Shown one piece after another: positions 17,554-26,744 of a stretch of 64,000 nt of DNA. Positions within the stretch are counted from its first letter, which is position 1. Each line of letters starts with the position of its first letter. A program made the translations under genes and the position numbers. This stretch comes from Vogesella indigofera (GTDB lineage: Bacteria; Pseudomonadota; Gammaproteobacteria; Burkholderiales; Chromobacteriaceae), in contig NZ_JAQQLA010000009.1 of NCBI RefSeq assembly GCF_028548395.1, positions 1 to 64,000 on the forward strand, in the 5' to 3' direction. Below the pieces are notes generated by a model. It was given only the letters and a program-made list of their open reading frames with translations, searched no databases and had not been told where the DNA came from.

Positions 17554-18245
17554 GTCGCCTCCCGCTGCAGGCGGCCGTCGTTGAGGCGGTAGACCGCGGC
17601 ACAGCGCGATGCCAGCGCGGTGTCATGGGTGACCAGCACCAGCGCGGTACCGGCCTCGGCGTTGAGCTGGAACAGCAGCTCGATCACCTGCCGCCCGGTG
17701 GCCGGATCGAGGTTGCCGGTCGGCTCGTCGGCAAACAGCAAGGTTGGCCGCACCACGAAGGCGCGCGCCAGCGCCACCCGCTGCTGTTCGCCGCCGGACA
17801 GGTGGCGCGGGTAGTGATCGAGACGGTGGCCGAGGCCGACGCGCTGCAGCATGGCGCTGGCGGCGGCGCGGGCATCGCCGCGCCCGGCCAGCTCCAGCGG
17901 CAGCATCACGTTTTCCAGCGCGGTGAATTGCGGCATCAGCTGGAAGTTCTGGAACACGAAGCCGACCTTGTCGCGGCGCAGCAGCGCGCGCTGATCCTCG
18001 TCCAGCGCCGACAGCGCCTGGCCGTCCAGCCACACCTCGCCGGAACTTGCCGGGTCCAGCCCTGCCAGAATGGCAAGCAGCGTGGATTTGCCGCTGCCGG
18101 AGGCGCCGACGATGGCGACGCTCTCGCCGGCGGCGACACTGAAGCTGGCTTGGTGCAAGATGGTCAGCGTCTGGCCGTGATAGTCGACCTGGCGCGCCAG
18201 CGCTTCGGCGCGCAGGATCACGTTATTTTCTGGAGATGGATTCAT
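17550..18245 (-). CDS. ybbA: ABC transporter ATP-binding protein (YbbA)
   Basis: A 231-residue ATPase of the LolD/MacB type: Walker A GASGSGKST, signature LSGGEQQRVALARA, Walker B LLFADEPTGNLD and switch His in VLVTHD. Its start codon overlaps that of the divergent tesA gene by 2 nt (18244-18245), an unusually tight head-to-head arrangement that leaves no room for separate promoters outside coding sequence. An exact repeat copy at 17740-17752 is read as RPTLLF. Confidence 0.93.
   Translation of the reverse strand: MNPSPENNVILRAEALARQVDYHGQTLTILHQASFSVAAGESVAIVGASGSGKSTLLAILAGLDPASSGEVWLDGQALSALDEDQRALLRRDKVGFVFQNFQLMPQFTALENVMLPLELAGRGDARAAASAMLQRVGLGHRLDHYPRHLSGGEQQRVALARAFVVRPTLLFADEPTGNLDPATGRQVIELLFQLNAEAGTALVLVTHDTALASRCAAVYRLNDGRLQREAT
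17740..17752 (+). repeat. exact copy of the 13-bp repeat inside ybbA
   Basis: Opposite in orientation to the gene; the coding strand reads RPTL. Confidence 0.8.
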
Positions 18246-18846
18246 GCTTTATCGCTGCTTTCTGCTGGGTGTCTTGCTGCTGGCGCCGCACATGGCGCAC
18301 GCCGCGCGTATCGTGGTGTTCGGCGACAGCCTGTCCGCCGCCTATGGCCTGCGCCCGGAGCAAGGCTGGGTCAGGCTGCTGCAACAACAACTGGGCAGCA
18401 CGCACCAGGTCATCAACAGCAGCCTGTCCGGCGAAACCACCGCCGGCGGCCTCGCCCGGCTGCCGGCGGTGCTGCGGCAACAGCGCCCGGAGGTACTGAT
18501 TCTGGAGCTGGGCGGCAACGATGGCCTGCGCGGCCTGCCGCTGCCGGCGATGCAGGACAACCTGTCCGCCATGGTCCGCCTGGCCCAGCGCGCCGGGGCG
18601 CGGGTGCTGCTGGTCGGCATGGCGCTGCCCCCCAATTATGGCCCCGATTACGGCGCCAAGTTCCGGCAGGTGTATGACAAAGTGGCACGCCAGCACAAAG
18701 TAACGCTGGTGCCGCTGCTGGTGGCCGGTTTCGAGCAGGATCTAGCGCTGTTCCAGGGCGACGGCATCCATCCGGTCGCCGAGGCGCAGCCGCGCATGGT
18801 GCGCAACGTGCTACCAGCGCTGCTACCTTTTTTACCCAAAAAATAA
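18244..18846 (+). CDS. tesA: TesA-like arylesterase / acyl-CoA thioesterase I
   Basis: Periplasmic SGNH hydrolase of 200 residues. It has a signal peptide (cleavage near AHA-A, residues 19-21), block I GDSLSAAYG with the nucleophilic Ser, block III GGND, and block V GDGIHPV holding the catalytic Asp and His. Members hydrolyse acyl-CoAs, lysophospholipids and aryl esters. It is divergent from ybbA-ybbP as in E. coli, which suggests a shared role in envelope lipid handling. A GGAG site precedes the ATG. Confidence 0.93.
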   Translation: MLYRCFLLGVLLLAPHMAHAARIVVFGDSLSAAYGLRPEQGWVRLLQQQLGSTHQVINSSLSGETTAGGLARLPAVLRQQRPEVLILELGGNDGLRGLPLPAMQDNLSAMVRLAQRAGARVLLVGMALPPNYGPDYGAKFRQVYDKVARQHKVTLVPLLVAGFEQDLALFQGDGIHPVAEAQPRMVRNVLPALLPFLPKK

Positions 18847-18861
18847 TCAGGAGGGCAAACC

Positions 18862-19122
18862 ATGCAGACCATTTGCTGGGCAATCGGCGAAGAATATGAC
18901 GACAAAGCCCTTTCCCGCCTGGGTGAGGCACTGCGGTCGCTAAACTATGAGCAGATAGATACTTGGCAGGGGCTGGGGGGCTCCCAAGAGATCTGCCACT
19001 GGAAACTCGCCGGCCCCGATGGCTACCTCACCATTGAAACAGAAACCTATCTCGGACTGACCGTCGAGGGCCCCGTCCGTGCCATGGAACAACTTCGACA
19101 GCGATATGCCCTGCTACCCTGA
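18862..19122 (+). CDS. small hypothetical protein
   Basis: An 86-residue cytoplasmic protein without a recognised family. A strong AGGAGG ribosome site precedes the ATG and it lies 15 nt after tesA, so it is probably expressed with it. The sequence is balanced, with conserved-looking Trp and Glu residues (CWAIGEEYDD, ICHWKLAGPDGYL), suggesting a folded alpha/beta domain. Confidence 0.7.
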   Translation: MQTICWAIGEEYDDKALSRLGEALRSLNYEQIDTWQGLGGSQEICHWKLAGPDGYLTIETETYLGLTVEGPVRAMEQLRQRYALLP

Positions 19123-19450
19123 GCCGGCATTGCTCCTCCCCAAGACCACATCAGGAAGACAGAGCCGTCAGCCCCACAAGGGCATGCACTGGCAGGCGAC
19201 CTCGCACGAGTCACGCCACATTGACCTGCAAATCATGACTTCAGACCACCATCCCCAGCTTCAGCACCGTCAGTAAGAAACACAAACCCGCACCGCGACC
19301 CTGCAGCGCCATTTCCAGGCTATTTCCTGCCAAGAACGCAACGTTTGCGGCCAACATTTGCCATTTTCATGACAATGCAGTTACGCTGCAGTGGGCGCCA
19401 TTGCCCGCCCGGCTTTCACGCCGGCCCACCTCTCCCACAAGGAAACCGTC
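19123..19450. other. intergenic region before the MFS gene
   Basis: About 330 bp with no supportable gene. It holds a variant repeat AATGTTGGCCGCA (complement of 19346-19358), a possible weak promoter (TTGCCA at about 19357) and a CTGCAG-containing partial dyad near 19378-19392. Short frames here lack ribosome sites. Confidence 0.5.
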
Positions 19451-20674
19451 ATGTTGGCCGCAATCGCCCTTACCCTCGGGCGTAAACTGCTTTCCCCGTT
19501 CCGCGGCCTGCCCGCCGGCGTCTACATCCAGATCATCGCCACCATGATCAACACCATGGGTGGCATCGCCAAGCTGTTCCTGCCGCTCTATTTTCTGGAG
19601 CGCTACCGGCTGCCCTACGGCAGCATCGGCCTGCTGATGGGCTGCTACGGTCTAGGCTGCGTGCTGGGTGCCTATGGCGGCGGCGCCCTCAGCGACCGCC
19701 TCGACACCCGCAAGCTGTGCGCGGCGCTGCTGCTGGCCAGCGGGCTGCTGACCATGTCACTGGCGCTGCCGCTGCCGGTGTGGGGCTTCGTGCCGTTGCT
19801 GCTGCTGACCGGCATCGCCGACGGCGGCTTCCGCCCCGGCAATATGCGGCTGGTGCTGGAGCCATGCGCGCCGTCGCAGCGCGCCACCGCGCAGGGGCTG
19901 TACCGGGTGGCGTTCAACCTCGGCACCTCGCTGGCCGGCATCACCGGCGGCCTGCTGGCGGTGTACGGCTACCAGTGGGTGTTTGTGGCTCAGGGTTGCG
20001 CCAGCCTGCTGGCCTGCCTGTGGCTGGTGAGCGCCTATCGCCGCCAGCCGCCGCCGAGCCGGACGCAAGCGCCTGCGGCCAAGCTGGTGGAGCAGGACGG
20101 CTCGCCGTGGCAGGACCACGCCTTTTTGCGCTTCATCGCCGGGCAGCTGCTGATCCTGGCGGTATTCGACCAGATGTACGGCACGCTGGGCATGTTCCTG
20201 CGCGAACACTACCGGCTGGGGCCGGAGTGGATCGGCTATCTGTTCACCCTCAACGGGCTGATGGTGGTGGCGCTGCAGGTCAGCATTGCCCACCGTGTCG
20301 GACGCTGGGGGCTGCAGCGCTGTTCGCACCTCGGCGTGCTGTGCATCGGCATGAGCTTCCTGGTGCTCAATGCCGGCATCGCCGCCGGCTGGGCGCTGCT
20401 GGCGATGCTGGTGCTGACCGTCGGCGAGCTGCTGCTGTCGCCGACCTGGTCGGTGATCGTGATGCAGCGCTCGGAAGGGCGCCAGCGCGGCCGTTACCTC
20501 GGCGTCTACGCCGCGGCGTGGAGTGGCCGCACCCTGTACGCGCCGGCGATCGGCACCTGGGCCTACGGCCAGTTCGGCGGCGCGCTGCTGTGGTGGCTGT
20601 GCGCCGGGGTGGCGCTGCTGACCGTGCTGTTACAGGCTGGCGCGCTGCGCCAGATGCTGGCGCCGGCGCCATAA
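19451..20674 (+). CDS. MFS transporter, MdtH-like
   Basis: Major facilitator superfamily protein of 407 residues with about 12 membrane helices and the loop 2-3 motif GGALSDRLDTRKLC. N-terminal similarity (INTMGGIAKLFLPLYFLERY) and length suggest a drug or metabolite efflux member. The ATG at 19451 lies inside a variant repeat (19450-19462) and follows an AAGGAA site; the longer frame start at 19391 has no ribosome site. Substrate unknown. Confidence 0.85.
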   Translation: MLAAIALTLGRKLLSPFRGLPAGVYIQIIATMINTMGGIAKLFLPLYFLERYRLPYGSIGLLMGCYGLGCVLGAYGGGALSDRLDTRKLCAALLLASGLLTMSLALPLPVWGFVPLLLLTGIADGGFRPGNMRLVLEPCAPSQRATAQGLYRVAFNLGTSLAGITGGLLAVYGYQWVFVAQGCASLLACLWLVSAYRRQPPPSRTQAPAAKLVEQDGSPWQDHAFLRFIAGQLLILAVFDQMYGTLGMFLREHYRLGPEWIGYLFTLNGLMVVALQVSIAHRVGRWGLQRCSHLGVLCIGMSFLVLNAGIAAGWALLAMLVLTVGELLLSPTWSVIVMQRSEGRQRGRYLGVYAAAWSGRTLYAPAIGTWAYGQFGGALLWWLCAGVALLTVLLQAGALRQMLAPAP

Positions 20675-20675
20675 A

Positions 20676-20700
20676 AAAACCCTGCATCGCGGATGCAGGG
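20676..20700 (-). terminator. peroxiredoxin terminator
   Basis: CCCTGCATC and GATGCAGGG form a stem. On the minus strand TTTTTTT follows, so it serves the peroxiredoxin gene; the convergent MFS gene may use it too. Confidence 0.8.
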
Positions 20701-20744
20701 TGGTGACTGCGGCCAACCTCAGGGTTGGCACGGGCCGGCGCTGA

Positions 20745-21359
20745 TTACAGCGCGGCGGCGTTTTCCGCCAGGTAGGAAGCCACGCCTTCGGCGGACGGCT
20801 TCATGCCCTTCTTGCCCTTGTTCCAGCCGGCCGGGCACACTTCACCGTGTTCTTCGGTGAACTGCAGCGCGTCGACCATGCGCAGCATCTCGTCCACGTC
20901 GCGGCCCAGCGGCAGGTTGTTGACCACCTGGTGCTGTACCACGCCGGACTTGTCGATCAGGAAGGAACCACGGAAAGCCACGCCGCCGTCGGCTTCCACG
21001 TCGAACGCCTGGCACAGCTCGTGCTGGATGTCGGCGACCAAGGTGTAGCCAACCGGGCCGATACCGCCTTTTTCCACCGGGGTGTTGCGCCATGCGGCGT
21101 GCGAGAACTGGCTGTCGATGGACACGCCGATCACTTCCACGTTGCGGGCCTTGAACTCGGCCAGACGGTGGTCAAACGCGATCAGCTCGGACGGGCACAC
21201 GAAGGTGAAGTCCAGCGGGTAGAAGAACACCACGGCGTATTTGCCTTCAGTCGCCTGGCGGAAGGAATAGTTGTCAACAATCTGACCATCGCCCAGTACG
21301 GCGGAGAAGGTTTTTTCGCCTGCAAAGAACGGTGCCTGTTTGCCTACAAGTACGGCCAT
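20745..21359 (-). CDS. 2-Cys peroxiredoxin (AhpC/TSA family)
   Basis: A 204-residue thiol peroxidase reducing hydrogen peroxide and organic peroxides. The peroxidatic Cys is in FTFVCPSE (C55) and the resolving Cys in HGEVCPAGWN (about 175). The C-terminus beyond the resolving Cys (GKKGMKPSAEGVASYL) is of the typical 2-Cys type. Candidate promoter hexamers on the minus strand are TTGGCA (21453-21448) and TTATAA (21429-21424), 18 bp apart. No reductase gene is adjacent. Confidence 0.93.
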   Translation of the reverse strand: MAVLVGKQAPFFAGEKTFSAVLGDGQIVDNYSFRQATEGKYAVVFFYPLDFTFVCPSELIAFDHRLAEFKARNVEVIGVSIDSQFSHAAWRNTPVEKGGIGPVGYTLVADIQHELCQAFDVEADGGVAFRGSFLIDKSGVVQHQVVNNLPLGRDVDEMLRMVDALQFTEEHGEVCPAGWNKGKKGMKPSAEGVASYLAENAAAL

Positions 21360-21560
21360 GTGATTCTCCTTGGAGTTCGGTTATGTGTGAATCCTGCGAA
21401 CGGTGATCCGCAAACTGGCACGTTTATAAATCAGTGGCGGCGCCAGCTGCCAATTGAATATCCAAATTGCCACCATTAAGGCGGGCAATCACCAGGCCGC
21501 CAGTGTACTCGCACACTGCGCCGTCGCCCGCCATGTGTCGACCGGCCATGCAAAGCAGAT

Positions 21561-21573
21561 AACGTTGGCCGCA
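21561..21573 (+). repeat. variant copy (AACGTTGGCCGCA) of the dispersed repeat
   Basis: Intergenic, about 70 bp upstream of the response regulator-phosphatase gene. Confidence 0.7.
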
Positions 21574-21644
21574 ATCTGGATTAAAATACGACAGGAGCGG
21601 CCGCTGGCGCCCTGCCCCTTTCAACCACCCAGCGCGGGATGACC

Positions 21645-22856
21645 ATGAGCAAACAGCTGACCATACTGGCGGTAGACGACGTCAGCCTGCATCGCACCAT
21701 GCTGGCACGCTTCATCCGCGAGCTGGGACACCTGCCGGTTACCGCCAGCAACGGGCTGGAGGCGGTGGAGTACTGTGCCGCCAGCATGCCGGACATGATC
21801 CTGATGGACATCCTGATGCCGGTGATGGACGGCTTCAGCGCCACCCGCCACATTCGCCAGCAGCTGGCCGGGCACTGGATCCCGATCGTGTTTCTGTCGG
21901 CGATGAACGAAGACGCCGACTACCTGCACGGGCTGGAGGCCGGCGGCGACGACTACCTGACCAAGCCGGTCAACCTGCCGCTGCTGTCGGCCAAGATCAG
22001 CAGCCTGCTGCGCGTCATCGACATGCAGGCGCGCCTTAGCGACAGCAACCGCCTGCTGGAGCAGTACTACGCCACCACCCAGCAGGAACACGGCCTGGCG
22101 CAGCACGTGCTGGAGCGCTTCAACACCGCCGCCAATGCGCAGCAGCACAATATCCAGAGCTGGCTGAAGTCGGCGGTACACCTCAGCGGCGACGTGATCT
22201 GCATCGCGCGCTCGCCGTCCGGCACCGACCACGTGATGCTGGCCGACAGCACCGGCCACGGGCTGGTGGCGGCCATCTGCTGCCTGCCGGCGATCGACAC
22301 CTTTCACGCCATGACCCGGCGCGGCTTCGGTATCGGCCAGATCGCCGAGTCGATCAACCGCAAGCTGTACCAGACCCTGCCCACCGGCCACTTCGTCGCC
22401 GCCGCACTGCTCGCCGTCGATTACCGCAGCCGGCGCATCACGGTATGGAACGGCGGCATTCCCTGCTGCAGCTTCCTCAACCGGCATGGCGAACTGGAGA
22501 AGACCTTCCGCTCCGCCCACCCGCCGCTGGGCACGCTGCCGCCGGAGGCGTTCGAGCAGCAACAAGAGCAATACCACTGGCTGCATGACGGCGAGATCAT
22601 CGTCTGCTCCGACGGCGTCACCGAGGCACGCAACGCGGCGCAGCAGCAGTTTGGCGAGGACGGCGTGCTGCAGGCAGCACGCGCGGCACAGGGGCACGAC
22701 ACCGCGACGCGGATCGCCGCGGCGTTGCAGCAGCACCTGCAGCAGCAGCCGCACCTGGACGACGCCTCGCTGGTGGTGATCGGCTGCCGGCATCAACCGG
22801 TACCGCCCGCCGACCAGGAGGCCGCCGCTGGCGTGCAGCCCCCGGTACAGGCGTAA
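21645..22856 (+). CDS. response regulator with PP2C-type (SpoIIE) phosphatase output
   Basis: A protein of about 403 residues. The N-terminal receiver domain (1-120) has the acidic pair D11-D12, phosphoacceptor D55 in LMDILMPVMDG and conserved Lys in LTKPVN. A short coiled-coil-like linker (about 125-165) follows, then a SpoIIE-type PPM phosphatase (about 170-380) with ADSTGHG, SDGVTEARN and LDDASLVVI metal-binding segments. Such proteins usually dephosphorylate an anti-sigma-factor antagonist in a partner-switching pathway. No cognate kinase or STAS gene lies next to it, so partners are unknown. The ATG at 21639 is an alternative; the later start has better GGGA spacing. Confidence 0.88.
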   Translation: MSKQLTILAVDDVSLHRTMLARFIRELGHLPVTASNGLEAVEYCAASMPDMILMDILMPVMDGFSATRHIRQQLAGHWIPIVFLSAMNEDADYLHGLEAGGDDYLTKPVNLPLLSAKISSLLRVIDMQARLSDSNRLLEQYYATTQQEHGLAQHVLERFNTAANAQQHNIQSWLKSAVHLSGDVICIARSPSGTDHVMLADSTGHGLVAAICCLPAIDTFHAMTRRGFGIGQIAESINRKLYQTLPTGHFVAAALLAVDYRSRRITVWNGGIPCCSFLNRHGELEKTFRSAHPPLGTLPPEAFEQQQEQYHWLHDGEIIVCSDGVTEARNAAQQQFGEDGVLQAARAAQGHDTATRIAAALQQHLQQQPHLDDASLVVIGCRHQPVPPADQEAAAGVQPPVQA

Positions 22857-22872
22857 GCACCCGCGCTGCGCA

Positions 22873-22903
22873 TGAAAAAACGGGAGCCGCGGCTCCCGTT
22901 TGC
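22873..22903 (-). terminator. aspS terminator
   Basis: Perfect stem AACGGGAGCC/GGCTCCCGTT around CG (22879-22900). A T-run follows on the minus strand, downstream of aspS. Confidence 0.85.
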
Positions 22904-22914
22904 TGTTGCTGCCT

Positions 22915-22927
22915 TGCGGCCAACCTT
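22915..22927 (-). repeat. exact 13-bp repeat overlapping the aspS stop codon
   Basis: The first two bases of the repeat on the minus strand (22927-22926) are the last two bases of the aspS stop codon TAA. Confidence 0.8.
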
Positions 22928-24728
22928 AGGCGGCCGGCTCGGCCTTCTGGCGCAGGCGCAAGTTCAGTTCCTTCAGCTGCTTCTCGTCCACCGCGTTCGG
23001 GGCGCTGGTCAGCAGACACTGCGCACGCTGCGTTTTCGGGAACGCGATCACGTCGCGGATCGACTCGGCGCCGCACATCAGCGTCACCAGACGGTCCAGA
23101 CCGAAGGCCAGGCCACCGTGTGGCGGCGCGCCGAACTTCAGGTTGTCGAGCAGGAAACCGAACTTGTTCTGCTGTTCTTCCGGGCTGATCTTCAGCGCGC
23201 CGAACACCTTCTCCTGCACGTCGGCACGGTGGATACGCACCGAACCGCCGCCGATTTCCCAGCCGTTCAACACCATGTCGTAGGCACGCGCGATGCAGGC
23301 ACCCGGATCGGTGTCCATCAGGTCTTCGTGGCCCGGTTTCGGGCTGGTGAACGGATGGTGGCAGGCGGTCCAGCGATCGGCTTCTTCGTCGTGCTCGAAC
23401 ATCGGGAAGTCCACCACCCACAGCGGACGCCACTCCTTGACGAAATAGCCGCCGGCTTCGCCACGCTCGTGGCCGATCTTGATGCGCAGCGCGCCGATCG
23501 CCTCGTTCACCACCTTGGCCTTGTCGGCGCCGAAGAAGATGATGTCGCCGTTGTCGGCACCGGTACGCGCCATGATTTCGTTCAGCGCGTTAACCGACAG
23601 GAACTTGACGATAGGCGACTGCAGGCCGCTGCTTTCGTCGTTGGTGATCTTGCTCTTGTCGTTGACCTTGATGTAGGCCAGACCCTTGGCGCCGTAGATG
23701 CCGACGAACTGGGTGTAGTCGTCGATGTCCTTGCGCGACAGTGCGGCACCACCCGGCACACGCAGGGCGACCACGCGGCCATTGGCCATGTCGGCGGCAC
23801 CACGGAACACCTTGAACTCTTCGGTCTTCATCAGATCGGTCAGTTCGGTGAATTTCAGGCTCACGCGCATGTCCGGCTTGTCGGAACCGTAGTAGAACAT
23901 CGCGTCGTTGTAGGCCATGCGCGGGAACTTGCCCAGCTCCACGCCCATCACGTCGCGGAAGATCTCCTGCGTCATGGTTTCGGTGATGTCCATGATCTCG
24001 TCCTCGTTCAGGAACGAGGTCTCGATATCGATCTGGGTGAATTCCGGCTGGCGGTCGGCACGCAGGTCTTCGTCACGGAAGCACTTGGTGATCTGGTAGT
24101 AACGGTCGAAGCCGGCCACCATCAGCAGCTGCTTGAACAGCTGTGGCGATTGCGGCAGCGCGAAGAATTCGCCCGGATGCACGCGCGACGGCACCAGGTA
24201 GTCGCGGGCGCCTTCCGGGGTGGAACGGGTCAGCATCGGCGTTTCGATGTCGATGAAGCCCTGTTTGTCCAGGTGGTTACGCACACCCATCGCCACGCGG
24301 TAACGCAGGCGCAGGTTCTTCTGCATCGCCGGACGGCGCAGGTCGATGACACGGTTGGTCAGGCGCACGTTCTCGGACAGGTTTTCGTCGTCGATCTGGA
24401 ACGGCGGGGTCGCCGCGCTGTTCAGTATCTCGATGTTTTTCGCCAGGATTTCGATCTCGCCGGAGATCATCTTGCTGTTGGCGGTGCCGGCCGGACGCTC
24501 GCGCACGATGCCGGTAATGGCCAGCACGAATTCGTTACGGGTGCTGTCGGCGGTCTGGAATGCGTCCGGGGTGTCCGGATCGATCACCACCTGCACCAGG
24601 CCTTCACGGTCGCGCAGGTCGATGAAGATCACGCCGCCGTGGTCACGACGACGATGAGCCCAGCCCTTGACCGTAACGGTCTGGCCGAGGAATTTTTTAT
24701 CAATCAAGCCGCAGTAGTCGGTTCTCAT
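22926..24728 (-). CDS. aspS: aspartyl-tRNA synthetase
   Basis: Class IIb synthetase of 600 residues, the bacterial length. It has an N-terminal OB-fold anticodon-binding domain ([19 protein letters not shown]), motif 2 region [19 protein letters not shown], the bacterial GAD insertion, and motif 3 GLAFGLDRL. In betaproteobacteria with GatCAB this enzyme is often non-discriminating and also charges tRNA-Asn; that cannot be read from the sequence alone. The ATG at 24728 follows an AAGG site. It is the third gene of a fmdB-DUF502-aspS set. Confidence 0.96.
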   Translation of the reverse strand: MRTDYCGLIDKKFLGQTVTVKGWAHRRRDHGGVIFIDLRDREGLVQVVIDPDTPDAFQTADSTRNEFVLAITGIVRERPAGTANSKMISGEIEILAKNIEILNSAATPPFQIDDENLSENVRLTNRVIDLRRPAMQKNLRLRYRVAMGVRNHLDKQGFIDIETPMLTRSTPEGARDYLVPSRVHPGEFFALPQSPQLFKQLLMVAGFDRYYQITKCFRDEDLRADRQPEFTQIDIETSFLNEDEIMDITETMTQEIFRDVMGVELGKFPRMAYNDAMFYYGSDKPDMRVSLKFTELTDLMKTEEFKVFRGAADMANGRVVALRVPGGAALSRKDIDDYTQFVGIYGAKGLAYIKVNDKSKITNDESSGLQSPIVKFLSVNALNEIMARTGADNGDIIFFGADKAKVVNEAIGALRIKIGHERGEAGGYFVKEWRPLWVVDFPMFEHDEEADRWTACHHPFTSPKPGHEDLMDTDPGACIARAYDMVLNGWEIGGGSVRIHRADVQEKVFGALKISPEEQQNKFGFLLDNLKFGAPPHGGLAFGLDRLVTLMCGAESIRDVIAFPKTQRAQCLLTSAPNAVDEKQLKELNLRLRQKAEPAA

Positions 24729-24826
24729 GCAGAAGCCTTTTAGCCTTAAATTCGAAGATTCTTTTAATAAAAACAAAGGCAGAGGCGGGACGACCGGCCT
24801 CTGCGGAGTTCATTCAATAACGCATT

Positions 24827-25462
24827 TTACTTGCGTTTTTCACTATCGGGGGCACTGGGCGCGACAACGCCCATGGAAATGACGTATTTCAGTGCCGCGT
24901 CCACCGACATGTCCAGTTCGCGCGTGTCCTGCTTCGGCACGATGATGAAGTAGCCGGAGGTCGGGTTCGGCGTGGTCGGCACGTAGACGCTGATGAAGTC
25001 ATCCTCGCCCAGCTGCTGCTTCACCTCGCCGGAAGGGGCGCCGGTCTGGAAGGCGATGGTCCACGTGTTCTGGTGCGGGAAGCGCACCAGCAGCGCCTTG
25101 CGGAAGGCCTGGCCGGAGTCGGACAGCAGGGTGTCGCTGACCTGCTTCACGCTGTTGTAGATGGTTTTCACCACCGGCGTGCGCGTCAGCACCAGCTCCC
25201 ACAGGTCGAGCAGGCGCTGGCCGAGCACGTTGGCCGCCATGAAGCCGGTGCCCAGCAGCACCGCGAACGCCAGCACCACGCCGAGGCCGGGGATGTCGAA
25301 GCCGAACAGGCTTTCCGGGCGCCAGCCCTGCGGCAGCACGTTCACGGTCTGGTCCAGGGTGCCGATGATCAGGTTCAGCACCCACAGCGTGATGGCAATC
25401 GGCAGCCAGATCAGCAAACCGGCGATCAGGTAGCCGCGCAACGTCATTTTGATATGTTTCAT
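24827..25462 (-). CDS. DUF502 family membrane protein
   Basis: A 211-residue protein with two N-terminal membrane helices (about 8-30 and 58-80) separated by a short loop, and a C-terminal soluble domain with the DUF502 segments LVRFPHQNTWTIAFQTG and VYVPTTPNPTSGYFIIVP. Function unknown; the family is repeatedly found between fmdB and aspS in betaproteobacteria. The ATG at 25462 lies 7 nt after the fmdB stop. Confidence 0.9.
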   Translation of the reverse strand: MKHIKMTLRGYLIAGLLIWLPIAITLWVLNLIIGTLDQTVNVLPQGWRPESLFGFDIPGLGVVLAFAVLLGTGFMAANVLGQRLLDLWELVLTRTPVVKTIYNSVKQVSDTLLSDSGQAFRKALLVRFPHQNTWTIAFQTGAPSGEVKQQLGEDDFISVYVPTTPNPTSGYFIIVPKQDTRELDMSVDAALKYVISMGVVAPSAPDSEKRK

Positions 25463-25469
25463 CGGTATC

Positions 25470-25706
25470 TCAGGCACATCCGCCACTTCCGCAACCGCCG
25501 CTACCGCGAGCCGGACCGCTGCCACTGTTCTTGAAATCGGTAACGTACCAGCCGCTGCCCTTGAGCTGGAAGCCGGCCGCAGTCAGTACCTTGCTGTAAC
25601 TCTGGCTGCCGCAGGACGGGCAATCGGTCAGCGCCGCATCGCTCATCTTCTGCAGATGTTCGTTCTGCACGCCACAGGCATCACAACGGTATTCGTAAAT
25701 CGGCAT
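25470..25706 (-). CDS. FmdB-family zinc ribbon protein
   Basis: A 78-residue protein with N-terminal MPIYEYRC and two CxxC knuckles (C8-C11, C29-C32) forming a zinc ribbon. The C-terminal tail is rich in Gly, Ser and Cys (GSGGCGSGGCA). Described as a putative regulatory protein; its role is not established. First gene of the operon leading to aspS. Confidence 0.92.
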   Translation of the reverse strand: MPIYEYRCDACGVQNEHLQKMSDAALTDCPSCGSQSYSKVLTAAGFQLKGSGWYVTDFKNSGSGPARGSGGCGSGGCA

Positions 25707-25956
25707 GTTTTAGCACTCCACAAACAAAGACGATGACATAATGCGATCAGATATTGCAGTGCATCAAAGCTTGCTGCAATTAAACCCTGCATGATAATGG
25801 GGTCACAACCGTTGGCGATCAAGTAGCTCGCCAAGTAAACGGATGATTATATCCGACTGATAGAACAATAGAAAACGCTCGCTTCACTGCATTGCAACAC
25901 GCCTGCGCGATGCTGTGCCGGCAGCGTCATCCATACTTACCTACAGGAGTTGATCA

Positions 25957-26733
25957 ATGAGCCCATCCCACCTGCCCCTCGCCGGCAAACGCGGCCTGAT
26001 TGTCGGTATCGCCAACGAACACAGCATTGCCTACGGTTGCGCCAAGATCATGCGGGAACAGGGCGCCGAAGTCGCCATCACCTACCTCAACGAGAAGGCG
26101 GAAAAATTCGTGCGTCCGCTGGCTGAAGGCTTGGCCGCACCGCTGATCCTGCCGCTGGACGTACAGGCTGACGGCCAGCTGGAACAGGTATTCGCCGCGA
26201 TCGGCGAAACCTGGGGCCAGATCGACTTCGTGGTGCACTCCATCGCCTTCTGCCCGATGGACGACCTGCACGGCCGTGTCACCGACTGCTCGCGCGACGG
26301 TTTCCTGCAGGCGATGCGCGTATCGTGCTACTCCTTCATCGAGATGGCGCGCCTGGCCGAGCCGCTGATGAAGAACGGCGGCGCGCTGATCACCATGAGC
26401 TATCACGGCGCCGACAAGGTGGTCGAGAACTACAACATCATGGGGCCGGTGAAGGCGGCACTGGAAAGCACCACCCGCTACATGGCGCACGAGCTGGGCC
26501 CGAAAGGCATCCGTGTGCACACCATCTCGCCGGGACCGCTGAAGACCCGCGCCGCCAGCGGCATCGCCCACTTCGACCAGCTGATCGACGACGCCATCGC
26601 CCGCGCACCGCAAAACCGGCTGGTGGACATCGAGGACGTCGGCAACACCTGCGCCTTCCTCGCCTCCGACGCCGCCCGCGCACTGACCGGCGAGGTCACC
26701 TATGTCGATGGTGGCTTCAACATCATGGCCTGA
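25957..26733 (+). CDS. fabI: enoyl-[acyl-carrier-protein] reductase (FabI-type)
   Basis: NADH-dependent reductase catalysing the last step of fatty acid elongation. The 258-residue SDR has the FabI-type nucleotide loop GIANEHSIAYG and the catalytic Tyr and Lys in the region SYHGADKVVENYNIMGPVKAALES. An AGGAG site precedes the ATG. Unusually it heads an operon with phosphotransacetylase-like and acetate kinase-like genes (11 nt and 3 nt gaps), an association that may reflect acyl-phosphate metabolism rather than bulk synthesis; a second fabI elsewhere is possible. Confidence 0.9.
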   Translation: MSPSHLPLAGKRGLIVGIANEHSIAYGCAKIMREQGAEVAITYLNEKAEKFVRPLAEGLAAPLILPLDVQADGQLEQVFAAIGETWGQIDFVVHSIAFCPMDDLHGRVTDCSRDGFLQAMRVSCYSFIEMARLAEPLMKNGGALITMSYHGADKVVENYNIMGPVKAALESTTRYMAHELGPKGIRVHTISPGPLKTRAASGIAHFDQLIDDAIARAPQNRLVDIEDVGNTCAFLASDAARALTGEVTYVDGGFNIMA

Positions 26734-26744
26734 GGACCGACATC

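Noticed and set aside
19079..19276. 65-residue frame after the 86-residue protein gene
   Set aside because: Overlaps the end of a better-supported gene, no ribosome site, no family resemblance.
26325..26744. N-terminal extension of the phosphotransacylase frame
   Set aside because: Overlaps fabI in another frame; the ATG at 26745 matches the family start.
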